DNA of 64,000 nucleotides, taken from positions 62,001 through 126,000 of the forward strand of contig JAJEHX010000053.1 of assembly GCA_022823465.1 (NCBI GenBank), in the 5' to 3' direction. Of the stretch, positions 51,900-61,501 are shown piece by piece. The notes beneath the pieces are model-generated. The model did not search any database and was not told the DNA's origin. It was given only the letters and a program-made list of their open reading frames with translations. The translations under genes were made by a program, and so were the position numbers. The stretch comes from Candidatus Latescibacterota bacterium (GTDB taxonomy: Bacteria > JAAXHH01). Within the stretch, counting starts at the first letter, position 1, and each line of letters begins with the position of its first letter.

Positions 51900-52742
51900 C
51901 GTGCCTTTGCGGGTGTGGCGCAGTTTGTTGATGGCCTTCTGCTTGATCTGGCGGATCCGTTCCCGCGTCAGGCCGAACCGCACCCCGATCTCCTCGAGGG
52001 TGTAGGTCCGGTCGGAATTCAGACCGAAGTAGAGGTTCAACACTTCGCTCTCGCGGTCGGACAGGGTCGAAACCGCGCGCCTCACCTCGTTCCGCAACAG
52101 CGCTTCCTGCAGTTCCTCGTCCGGCATCTTGCTGTCCTGGTCCCTGAGCCGGTCCATCAGGGTATAGGCGTCCTGGTCGCCGATCGGCGCGTCCAGCGAG
52201 AGCGGCGTGCTCGCCCATTCCGGCATGGCGGGATGGCGGCCGAGGTCCGCGCCCGGCTCCTCGTTCGCGTCGGACCCATCGTCGGAAGCGGCCTGCGCGT
52301 TCGCCCGCTCGGTTTCCTTTTTCTTGATGGAACGCTCGATCCGGCGCAACTCCTCGATCTTGTTGACGGGGAGACGGATCAACCGGGCCTGTTCGGCCAG
52401 GGCGTGGAGAATGGCCTGCCGGATCCACCAGACGGCGTAGGAGATGAATTTGAATCCCTTCTTCTCGTCGAACCGCCGGGCGGCCTTCATCAGGCCCATG
52501 TTCCCTTCGCTGATCAGGTCGGAAAGGGCAAGCCCCTGGTTCTGGTATTGCTTCGCCACGGCCACGACGAAACGCAAGTTCGCGTGGACCATGGTCTCCA
52601 GGGCCTTCTCGTCCCCATCCCGGATGCGACGGGCGAGTTCCTCCTCATCCTCTGGTGTAAGCAGTTCCGTATCCCCGATTTCCTTCAGGTAGATGTCCAG
52701 GGCCTGGTCATCTCGAACCTGGATCTTCTTGGTCAGCTTCAT
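51876..52742 (-). CDS. rpoD: RNA polymerase sigma-70 factor (primary-type), atypical region 3
   Basis: This 288-residue sigma factor has region 1.2 (DDQALDIYLKEIGDTELLTPEDEEELARRI), 2.1-2.4 (ANLRFVVAVAKQYQNQGLALSDLISEGNMGLMKAARRFDEKKGFKFISYAVWWIRQAI) and region 4 (EVLNLYFGLNSDRTYTLEEIGVRFGLTRERIRQIKQKAINKLR). Region 3 is abnormal: the usual 'P-x-EEIA' helix-turn-helix is replaced by an acidic low-complexity linker (about 145-178). The short N-terminus fits FCB-type RpoD. AGGAGGT precedes the ATG. It is either the housekeeping sigma or a group 2 paralogue. Confidence 0.92.
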   Translation of the reverse strand: MKLTKKIQVRDDQALDIYLKEIGDTELLTPEDEEELARRIRDGDEKALETMVHANLRFVVAVAKQYQNQGLALSDLISEGNMGLMKAARRFDEKKGFKFISYAVWWIRQAILHALAEQARLIRLPVNKIEELRRIERSIKKKETERANAQAASDDGSDANEEPGADLGRHPAMPEWASTPLSLDAPIGDQDAYTLMDRLRDQDSKMPDEELQEALLRNEVRRAVSTLSDRESEVLNLYFGLNSDRTYTLEEIGVRFGLTRERIRQIKQKAINKLRHTRKGTRLAAYAD

Positions 52743-52775
52743 GTGGTCTCACCTCCTGCCCTCAAATTCGTCCGT

Positions 52776-52831
52776 ATGCTATTGGCAGCCGCGATATGCC
52801 ATTTTGTCATATTCTGCCAAATTGGCATATT
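52776..52831. promoter_or_regulatory. Repeated inverted-repeat sites upstream of the sigma-54 promoter (candidate enhancer)
   Basis: TGCCAAATTGGCATATT (52815-52831) contains the perfect palindrome TGCCAA-A-TTGGCA. A related copy TGCCATTTTGTCATATT lies at 52797-52813 and a third, TGCTATTGGCA, at 52777-52787. They sit about 130-190 bp before the sigma-54 element, the usual distance for an enhancer-binding protein. Binding factor unknown. Confidence 0.55.
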
Positions 52832-52961
52832 TTATGTGGTCATACCCCAATAGTCGAATCTTCCGGGTATTTCTCGAATTCCCTCTGTTTTGCCCTAACC
52901 GTCTTGGAATCAACATGTTACGGTTCTTTTTCTACTTTCTTTCGGATGCATTTTTTCAAAC

Positions 52962-52977
52962 TGGCACGGTCTTTGCA
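52962..52977 (+). promoter_or_regulatory. Consensus sigma-54 (-24/-12) promoter
   Basis: TGGCACG-N4-TTGCA at 52962-52977 matches the RpoN consensus exactly, with GG and GC 12 bp apart. It points toward hsp20 (start 53117) and perhaps dnaK. No rpoN gene is in the window. Confidence 0.8.
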
Positions 52978-53116
52978 ATAACTATACTGCGGATGCCAGT
53001 TCAGCCGCATCGCCTGGGTTGCTTAACTAATGTACGCCGGCGACGGCCATTCGGTTCCGAAAGACAGCAAAGAGTATACAAAGCGTTTACCGTGTATCTT
53101 TAAAAGGGGGAGCATC

Positions 53117-53539
53117 ATGAGAGCGACAACCATTCTGCCGCTGCGTAACCTGCACAACCTGCAGACCGAGCTGGACGGCATGTTCCAGCATTTCCCGTTC
53201 CGTTCCGGACTCACGACCCGCTGGTCGCCCCGCGTGGACACGCACGAAACCGAGGACGCCTTCCTGGTCGCGGTGGACCTGCCGGGCGTGGCTTCCGACG
53301 ACGTGGCGATCAACTTGGAGAAGGGCGTGCTGACCGTAAGCGGCGAGCGCAAGAGTCCCTTCGGCCTCAATGGCGACGCGGAGCCGCAGTCCCGCGGCAA
53401 GTTCGAGCACGCTTTCCCGGTGCCCGACGCGGTGGATACCGAATCGATCGACGCGACGTACAAGGACGGCGTCATGACGATCACGCTGCGGAAGTCGAAG
53501 GAGTCGCAGCCCAGGCAGATTCCGATTACCGTGGCCTGA
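53117..53539 (+). CDS. hsp20: Small heat shock protein (Hsp20/alpha-crystallin)
   Basis: This 140-residue chaperone has the alpha-crystallin domain: WSPRVDTHETEDAFLVAVDLPGVASDDVAINLEKGVLTVSGERK, and the C-terminal FEHAFPVPDAVDTESIDATYKDGVMTITLRKSKESQPRQIPITV (I-x-I type tail). It holds unfolding proteins without ATP. AGGGGGAGC sets ATG 53117. The only strong promoter seen upstream is sigma-54-type. Four degenerate 54-bp repeats separate it from dnaK. Confidence 0.93.
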   Translation: MRATTILPLRNLHNLQTELDGMFQHFPFRSGLTTRWSPRVDTHETEDAFLVAVDLPGVASDDVAINLEKGVLTVSGERKSPFGLNGDAEPQSRGKFEHAFPVPDAVDTESIDATYKDGVMTITLRKSKESQPRQIPITVA

Positions 53540-53599
53540 GACCGCGGTCGGAGTGGACGAACCGCCGGGACGGGGCGAACCGCCTCGTCACGGAAAAGG

Positions 53600-53811
53600 G
53601 CATGGTCCGCCTCTGAACAAGGGGCGGACCGGTCCATTTTCTGGTTGAAGCGGGCACAGTCCGCCTCTATTCTGGGGCGGGCATGACCCGTTTTATTCAC
53701 GAGGGCCGGCCGGACTTGACCAACTGAAGGGTCTAGCGCGGCTTGCCTTTTCAAGAGGGCAGCCGGACTTGACTGTTTCAAAGGTCGAGCCCGGTCCGCC
53801 TTTTCCTGTTC
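53600..53811. repeat. Four degenerate ~54-bp tandem repeats between hsp20 and dnaK
   Basis: Copies begin near 53600, 53654, 53707 and 53761. The first two share GTCCGCCTCT and the last two share CCGGACTTGAC. The 300-bp spacer is otherwise empty. GCGTTTAC-type heat-shock operators (CIRCE) were not seen. Confidence 0.75.
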
Positions 53812-53839
53812 AAGGTAGTTTTCTTAGGAGCAACAACTC

Positions 53840-55819
<1,980 letters not shown>

Positions 55820-55833
55820 GGGTGGAAAAGCAG

Positions 55834-55870
55834 AAACGCGGGGCTCGATGTGAGTCCCGCGTTTTTATTT
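55834..55870 (+). terminator. Rho-independent terminator of dnaK
   Basis: AAACGCGGG pairs with CCCGCGTTT, with an inner CTC/GAG pair, followed by TTATTTT. It lies 15 bp after the dnaK stop. Confidence 0.85.
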
Positions 55871-55894
55871 TGCCCCGTGGAGTCCGGAGATCCA

Positions 55895-56449
55895 TCACCC
55901 CCCAAAACGAAACGTAACACCCAGGTTCGCATATCTCCACAGATCGTTACTCATGCCAAATGACGCGACGACGCCTAATCGCCGCGAAATCAATATGCCG
56001 CCGCCGACAGACGCGACCGGATCCATCGCATACGTCTCGTCCTTAAAGTCGAAGTCGTCAAAGTCGCCCCGCTTGATCTCCACGCCGCCAAGCCCCTCGA
56101 CAAAGAACTTCCTGGCCTGGCCGTAATACATTCTAACCCCCGCGGTGATCGGAATCCCCTGGTATGCCGCGTCGATGTCAACCTGGATATCGCCCTCGAA
56201 GAGGAGTTCCTCTTTGCGCGTACCATAGTGATTGAAACCGGCCTTCCCGACCAGATCAAGCACATTCCAAGACTCGAGCGGATAGGTAACGGCCACGGAA
56301 CCGCCGAATCCTGTCCCGTCCGCCAGTATGCTCAGGTCTTCCAGGGCGAAGGATGCATGTCCTTCGATTTCGATTGAAACCTGGGCGTTTGATTTACCGG
56401 TTACAGCCATCAGGCAGGGAATCAGCAGAAGCAAGAGTACAGGTCGCAT
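55895..56449 (-). CDS. Secreted outer-membrane-type beta-barrel protein
   Basis: This 184-residue protein has a signal peptide (LLLLLIPCLMAVTGKSNA) and alternating strands ending in an aromatic (LGVTFRFGG), typical of an eight-stranded outer-membrane barrel. I cannot name the family. Convergent with dnaK, whose terminator separates them. The GGAAAAC upstream of ATG 56449 is a weak Shine-Dalgarno. Confidence 0.68.
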   Translation of the reverse strand: MRPVLLLLLIPCLMAVTGKSNAQVSIEIEGHASFALEDLSILADGTGFGGSVAVTYPLESWNVLDLVGKAGFNHYGTRKEELLFEGDIQVDIDAAYQGIPITAGVRMYYGQARKFFVEGLGGVEIKRGDFDDFDFKDETYAMDPVASVGGGILISRRLGVVASFGMSNDLWRYANLGVTFRFGG

Positions 56450-56464
56450 GTTGTTTTCCTTTAC

Positions 56465-56659
56465 TTAACGTGAAGATCGCCTGACAATCCCAACGACGTG
56501 TTGCATGGGGGCATCGACTTTGTTTCCATATACTTGTCGGCGAAGGTATTGGACCGCAGCAATCCGTTCTTCCGGCGTTTTATTCATCCAATAAGCCAGA
56601 TCGTCCGACGAGGCAGATTCATCCTTGAGGGGTCGTATTTGTACTGTTTTCTTTATCAC
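56465..56659 (-). CDS. Small 64-residue protein (GTG start), YLRRQ-type, possible TA-related antitoxin
   Basis: This short protein, starting at GTG 56659 with GGAGG nine bases upstream, reads as IRPLKDESASSDDLAYWMNKTPEERIAAVQYLRRQVYG. I recognise the 'W-x-TPEERIAAV-x-x-LRRQ' helix as a small family often seen next to nucleotidyltransferase genes. No such partner is adjacent here. The frame continues upstream to 56713, but the GTG with its Shine-Dalgarno is the likelier start. Confidence 0.65.
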   Translation of the reverse strand: MIKKTVQIRPLKDESASSDDLAYWMNKTPEERIAAVQYLRRQVYGNKVDAPMQHVVGIVRRSSR

Positions 56660-56840
56660 GGAGGACGGCCTCCAGCGTACTGGTGGGTCTATCCAAGTTA
56701 GCTCCGAAATCATGCCATGTCAACCTGATAGACCGTACGATCAGACCAAAGAATATCGTTCAGCGTTCGAGAAATCGAAGGTTATTCATACTATACTAAC
56801 AGTAATGAACTAACCCTATTCTAACTTACTTGCGCCCCAT

Positions 56841-56869
56841 GTACTGCCGATGAGGGTACTGCCGATGAG
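56841..56869. repeat. Duplicated start region of the RHH gene, 15-bp period
   Basis: GTACTGCCGATGAG occurs exactly at 56841-56854 and 56856-56869. The second includes ATG 56865. Confidence 0.85.
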
Positions 56870-57086
56870 CAAAATCACAGCAACGGTCCCGGACAGCCTC
56901 CTTGAAGCACTGGATGCGGTCGCTACGGAACTTGAGATCAGCCGATCCACTCTGGTTCGCCAGGCGCTTCATCGTTACCTCGACGACTATGGCGATCTAA
57001 ACGTAGCTATCGAGCGTCTGCGAGATTCCTCGGACAGAACAATGAACTGGCACGAAGTGAGGAAGGCGTTGCTCGATACAAGTTGA
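56865..57086 (+). CDS. Ribbon-helix-helix (CopG/ParD-like) protein
   Basis: This 73-residue protein is a typical RHH regulator: SKITATVPDSLLEALDAVATELEISRSTLVRQALHRYLDDY, followed by a tail (NWHEVRKALLDTS) like those that bind a toxin. No ParE/VapC-type toxin follows; the next gene is a ligase. The start region is duplicated. Likely an orphan antitoxin or a small repressor. Confidence 0.85.
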   Translation: MSKITATVPDSLLEALDAVATELEISRSTLVRQALHRYLDDYGDLNVAIERLRDSSDRTMNWHEVRKALLDTS

Positions 57087-57138
57087 CTCCGGGTTCCCGG
57101 CCATGTAAAATCTCCCCGAATCCAGCACGGGAGACAAC

Positions 57139-58311
57139 ATGGCACAAGACCGCACCGCAGATCCCTTCGCCATCACGCTCGGCGTCGAGGAAGAGTTCTT
57201 CCTGGTCGATCCGAAAACGCGGGACCTGCTGTCCGACCCCGATCCTCGGATCTTCCAGGAGTGCGAAAAGAACCGCGGGGACCACCAGGTCGTGGCGGAA
57301 TTCCTCCGGTCCCAGATCGAAACCACGACGCGGGTCTGCTCGTCCGTGGCGGACGTGCAGGCCGCTCTGATCGAAACCCGCCGCCTCGTCATCGACGCTG
57401 CGGCGAAACACGGCGCCTCCGTCATGGCGGCGTCCACCCACCCCTTCGCCGCCTGGCATCAGCAGGTCCCTACGGCGGAACAGCGCTACGAACAGTTCGC
57501 CATGACCTACCAGCAGGCCGTCCGGGAACTGCTCGTGGGCGGGATGCACATCCACGCGGGGTTCGGCGACGGAAACAGCCGTGTGCGGGTCATGACGGCG
57601 ATGCGGCGATACCTGCCCCTGCTTCACGCGCTCTCCGCCTCTTCCCCTTTCAGCAGCGGGCGGGAAACCGGTTTCAAGTCCTACCGCCTGACCCTCTTCG
57701 GCAGCATGCCGCGCACGGGGCTGCCCGGGCCGCTGCACTCCTGGGCGGAATTCGAGAACCTGGTCGAAGACTACCGGAGGATGGAGTTCATTCAGGACAG
57801 CAGCGAACTCTGGTGGGACATCCGTCCTTCCCGGGCCTTCCCCACCCTGGAACTGCGCATCTGCGACATCTGCCAGACCGTGGACGACGCCCTGTGCGTG
57901 GTGGCGCTCTACGCCTGCCTGGTAAGGTACCTGCTCAGACTGGATATGGAGAACCGCCTTCCGCCCGAACCACCGACGGAACTGATCAAGGAGAACTGCT
58001 GGCTCGCCCAGCGGTACGGCGTGGTCGCCTTCCTGGGCGACACCGAGGGATCGGGCCGCCTGGATATCGACGAGTACGCCGGCGCCCTGGTCGATGAACT
58101 GTCCGACGACGCAAAGGCCCTGGGGTGCGCGGACGAACTGCGCCACCTCCTGGACCTCATCCGGTACGGTACCGGGTCGGACCGGCAGATCGACCACTAC
58201 CGCCTGCGCCGCCTCGAAGGGGATTCGGAGGAGGAAGCCCTGCGCGCCGTGGTGGATCTCGTGGTCGAAGAGACCGGAAGCGGCCTGGATCGAAAGGGGA
58301 CCGAATCATGA
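57139..58311 (+). CDS. YbdK-family carboxylate-amine ligase (GCS2)
   Basis: This 390-residue protein belongs to the glutamate-cysteine ligase type 2 / YbdK family: ITLGVEEEFFLVDPKTRDL, GMHIHAGFGDGNSRVRVM, SSELWWDIRPSRAFPTLELRICD. It ligates an amine to a carboxylate with ATP; natural substrate is uncertain. The stop overlaps the ATG of the next gene (ATGA). Confidence 0.92.
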   Translation: MAQDRTADPFAITLGVEEEFFLVDPKTRDLLSDPDPRIFQECEKNRGDHQVVAEFLRSQIETTTRVCSSVADVQAALIETRRLVIDAAAKHGASVMAASTHPFAAWHQQVPTAEQRYEQFAMTYQQAVRELLVGGMHIHAGFGDGNSRVRVMTAMRRYLPLLHALSASSPFSSGRETGFKSYRLTLFGSMPRTGLPGPLHSWAEFENLVEDYRRMEFIQDSSELWWDIRPSRAFPTLELRICDICQTVDDALCVVALYACLVRYLLRLDMENRLPPEPPTELIKENCWLAQRYGVVAFLGDTEGSGRLDIDEYAGALVDELSDDAKALGCADELRHLLDLIRYGTGSDRQIDHYRLRRLEGDSEEEALRAVVDLVVEETGSGLDRKGTES

Positions 58312-58346
58312 AATATCGCGTTGCGATCATGAAGTATAACATTGCG
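58305..58346. repeat. In-frame 21-bp duplication of the OMP start region
   Basis: 58305-58325 and 58326-58346 match at 17 of 21 bases, giving ATC-ATG-AA(A/G)-TAT twice. The OMP therefore has two possible starts (58308 and 58329). Confidence 0.8.
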
Positions 58347-59225
58347 GCCATAGCCCTCTGCCTGGCGATGGTTTCTATCACTGGCCGCGCAGCCGCCCAG
58401 GACGGCTGGTACCTTCGGACCAATCTGGGCGTCGCCGTGGCGCCCGGCCTGACGCTCGACGCCCGGGACAACGACTGGAGCACCCGGTGCGACAAGATTT
58501 CCAATCCGGGACTGGGCGAGACGAGCGCGGATGAATGCGCGAGCGTACCGCCGATCACGGCGTGGAGCCACGAAGTCGGCGGAGGCAACGGGGTGCAGAG
58601 CGTGCTTGCCCTGGGTTACGGTTGGAGCGGGCTGCGGGTCGAAGGGGAGTACATCTACCGGACCACGACCTATGGACAAGGCGCGGGCGAGTCGCAGGTT
58701 ATCGACGAGATAACGCAGCAGAAGCAGCGCCAGGAAATCGAAACGATCGACGGCGGACTCGAGGACCTGCTAGCCCATGGCGTCTTCGCCAACGTGTATT
58801 ACGACTTCCAGACGAGCACCGCCTGGACGCCCTACTTCGGGGTCGGCGTGGGGCTCGCCAGCACTTCCCTTGACTATTACGGGCGTTTCAAACGCAATGA
58901 CGATCCGGACGCAATCTCGACCTTCGAAGATCCCCTGCGGAAGGCGCGGATTGCCGGAACGACCACCATAGGCCGGCACAAGCTGAACGATACGCTGACC
59001 GCCTACCAGGCTGTCCTGGGCGCGGACTATGCGCTGAGCGAAAAAGTGGGAATAGGCCTCAAGGTCCGCTGGGCGAAGTTCAGCGAATTCGACGCCGGGG
59101 ACAGGTGGACGCAGCTCCGCAGCCACGAGTCGTCGGTCGGACGGGGTTTCGACGTCATATACTACGTCTCGACCGACAAAATCATGCTGTTCGGCGCCAG
59201 CCTGAACATGACGTATAACTTCTGA
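58308..59225 (+). CDS. Outer-membrane beta-barrel protein (OmpW/opacity-like)
   Basis: This 305-residue protein has a signal peptide (IAAIALCLAMVSITGRAAAQ, from the second start) and amphipathic strands ending in LNMTYNF with a terminal Phe, the usual Bam signal. Two cysteines near the N-terminus (TRCDK and DECAS) may form a disulfide. ATG 58308 overlaps the ligase stop; ATG 58329 begins the cleaner signal peptide. Function unknown. Confidence 0.8.
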   Translation: MKYRVAIMKYNIAAIALCLAMVSITGRAAAQDGWYLRTNLGVAVAPGLTLDARDNDWSTRCDKISNPGLGETSADECASVPPITAWSHEVGGGNGVQSVLALGYGWSGLRVEGEYIYRTTTYGQGAGESQVIDEITQQKQRQEIETIDGGLEDLLAHGVFANVYYDFQTSTAWTPYFGVGVGLASTSLDYYGRFKRNDDPDAISTFEDPLRKARIAGTTTIGRHKLNDTLTAYQAVLGADYALSEKVGIGLKVRWAKFSEFDAGDRWTQLRSHESSVGRGFDVIYYVSTDKIMLFGASLNMTYNF

Positions 59226-59268
59226 TGCGGTCACCCTGAATATGACGTACAGCTTCTGATTCGGTCAC
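59201..59268. repeat. 34-bp tandem duplication of the OMP 3' end
   Basis: 59201-59234 and 59235-59268 match at 30 of 34 bases. The first holds the last OMP codons and TGA; the second would spell LNMTYSF and a stop again. Confidence 0.92.
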
Positions 59269-59419
59269 CCTGCAGGCGAATCTGTTGCCGCCACCTGTGG
59301 ATCAGCGTGAGATGGTCCTGATGCTCACGGACGAACTGACTGATCGTCCTGCCCGAATCTGTTTCCTGGAGCACCTGGAGCTTGAACTCGCGGGTGAACT
59401 GACGGCGTTTCAGGGACAT
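59231..59419 (-). pseudogene. IS3/IS911-type transposase OrfA remnant
   Basis: The 62-residue frame starts MSLKRRQFTREFKLQVLQE and contains the helix-turn-helix of IS3-family OrfA (REHQDHLTLIHRWRQQ). Normal OrfA is about 100 residues with a leucine zipper; this one runs into the duplicated OMP end after residue 48 and lacks it. No OrfB or terminal inverted repeats are seen, so it is a decayed fragment. The AT-rich spacer 59420-59686 beyond it shows no gene. Confidence 0.8.
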
Positions 59420-59686
59420 GGGGCGCCTCCTCGTTCAGAAGGAAGCTTAACTCTGTGTCCCGGTCGAGCGTGCAGTACAGATTGGTATGAAATGGTAACA
59501 GATGGAAGAGAAAACGACTTGAAAATGGTACCTGAAGTGTTATTTATGTAAATACCATAATAACGCTTATAAACTAATATGTCTTTGCTACACTTCTCTC
59601 AATGCTGCCGCGTGAACATTTTGTAACTTGCTACCAGAGAAACAACATTATTCCGAAAATCGGGGTATTTCCCCCAGGCTGTTAAT

Positions 59687-61384
59687 ATGGATGGACTCTC
59701 GCTTCAAGGGATAGCCGAACTGTTTGGTATCCAGAGCGCACTGGATCACCAGGGATCCTTGCTGTCCCTGGGGTTGTTGATCATAGTCGCCAAGTTGATC
59801 GAGGGCGTATTCCGCCGTTTGCGCCTGAAGTCGATTGTCGCCTACGCGACGGCGGGCATCCTCCTGGGTCCCGTTCTCAAGTTGTCCGGCGTCTGGTGGA
59901 TCGAGTCTTCACTGCCCCTCGAATTGATGCTGACGCTGGGCATTTTCCTGTTCTTTTTCCTGATTGGAATCGACGAGGTTGACATATCCAGCTTCATGTC
60001 CTCCATCGGCGGACGCTACTTCATCGCCGCCATTCTATCCGTAGTCTGCTCTTTGGGGACCGCCCTGCTGGTCACTACGGAATTCGTTTTCGATTTCGGA
60101 CTACGACTGAGTTTCATGGAATCGCTGGCCCTGGCCGGCGTGCTGTCGATGACCAGCCTGGGCATTGTGGCCAAAGTGCTTACCGACGACGGTCAACTGA
60201 ACAAACCGATCGGGCTGCAGATTTTCACGGTGGTGATCATCGCCGAGCTGCTCGTGTTGCTGGTGATCGGGTTCAGCATAGGGGAACACACTCAGGAGGT
60301 ATCCGCAGTCGGGATACTGGTTTTGCTGGCGAAAATCGCCGGCTTCACGGTGGTGTCCTGGGTTTTTATGTCCCGGGGACTGCCTCCGGTGATCGCGTTG
60401 CTGCAGCGGGTAATCCAGGTACCGCAGCTTTCGCTGGGCCTGCTGCTCGGCGTGCTGTTCCTGATGGTCTTCGGTGCTGAAATGGTGGGCTTGCACGGCA
60501 CACTGGGGGCATTGCTGTTCGGCGCATCGCTGTCGGGGTTGTCCTTTCACGTGCGGCGTGAGATCATCCCCGGGCTCCGCAGCGTCGCGGACGGTCTGTT
60601 CGTACCCCTCTTCTTCGCTTCGGCCGGATTGAGCTTCAGTTTCTCTTTCGCGGCCTTGCCGCCATGGACAATGGCCGGATTGGCGCTGATCCCGTTGCTG
60701 GGAAACTTCGCCGGCGCTTTCATCGGCGCCTATGTTTCCCGCCTCACGGTCCCGTACGCCGTCGCTACCGGGCTGATGGGGAAAGGCGTGGCGGAGATCG
60801 CCCTGCTGCTTGTCCTGTGGAATTCGGGAATCATCGACGAGGACGTGTTCTCCTTCCTGGTGCTGGTGATGATCGGTTACATCTTTCTCATGCCGCCGGT
60901 GATCAGCTACACGGTAAACCGGGCCAGTCGCCGGATCGACGTGCCGAACGAGCTGGACGACCTTCCGCAGGGCATCTCCCGGTTCGTGTTGGATCACATC
61001 ACGGTTGACGACATCCTGGACCGGACGCAGCGGCATCCGACCCCCGAACTCTCGGTGGGCGACCTCGCCGAACATTGGATGTCCTCCCAGCAGCACGACT
61101 ATGTTGTGGTCGATGGTGACGGTATGGTCGGCATCGTCTCCGTGGAGATGCTCAGATACCTGCCCAAGGGTTCGTGGTCCGAAACCCCCCTCGAAAACGT
61201 AATGCGCCGGGAACCCCCGCTGGCCTGGCCCGACGAGCAAATCGAAGATGTGTTGCAACGAATGTCCGAGCACTCCGTTTCCGTGATGCCGGTCGTGGAA
61301 CGGGAATCCGAAGCGTTTCTGGGATCCATTACCAGAAGCGATATCGTGGAACTCATGGTCGCGCAGGCCACCGGCGAGCATTAG
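59687..61384 (+). CDS. CPA2-family cation:proton antiporter with CBS-domain pair
   Basis: This 565-residue protein has about 12 membrane helices of the KefB/Na+-H+ exchanger type (AYATAGILLGPVLKLSG; FLFFFLIGIDEVD; LSMTSLGIVAKVL; GLMGKGVAEIALLLVLWNSG). It then has two cytoplasmic CBS motifs (about 445-560; WMSSQQHDYVVVDGDGMVGIVSVEML and VMPVVERESEAFLGSITRSDIVELMV) that may sense adenine nucleotides. The preceding 270 bp are AT-rich. Confidence 0.9.
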   Translation: MDGLSLQGIAELFGIQSALDHQGSLLSLGLLIIVAKLIEGVFRRLRLKSIVAYATAGILLGPVLKLSGVWWIESSLPLELMLTLGIFLFFFLIGIDEVDISSFMSSIGGRYFIAAILSVVCSLGTALLVTTEFVFDFGLRLSFMESLALAGVLSMTSLGIVAKVLTDDGQLNKPIGLQIFTVVIIAELLVLLVIGFSIGEHTQEVSAVGILVLLAKIAGFTVVSWVFMSRGLPPVIALLQRVIQVPQLSLGLLLGVLFLMVFGAEMVGLHGTLGALLFGASLSGLSFHVRREIIPGLRSVADGLFVPLFFASAGLSFSFSFAALPPWTMAGLALIPLLGNFAGAFIGAYVSRLTVPYAVATGLMGKGVAEIALLLVLWNSGIIDEDVFSFLVLVMIGYIFLMPPVISYTVNRASRRIDVPNELDDLPQGISRFVLDHITVDDILDRTQRHPTPELSVGDLAEHWMSSQQHDYVVVDGDGMVGIVSVEMLRYLPKGSWSETPLENVMRREPPLAWPDEQIEDVLQRMSEHSVSVMPVVERESEAFLGSITRSDIVELMVAQATGEH

Positions 61385-61501
61385 GGTGACGGCTTCTCCC
61401 ACATTGCCAGCTCGATTTCCGATGTCGCCGGAATGGTCTCCGCAAGGCAATCCGAAACGCCGTCACAATTGATCTGAGCTCAACCAGGGAGGACGGTAGC
61501 A

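Noticed and set aside
53540-53839. CIRCE operator in front of dnaK
   Set aside because: No TTAGCACTC/GAGTGCTAA inverted repeat is present; only the 54-bp repeats are.
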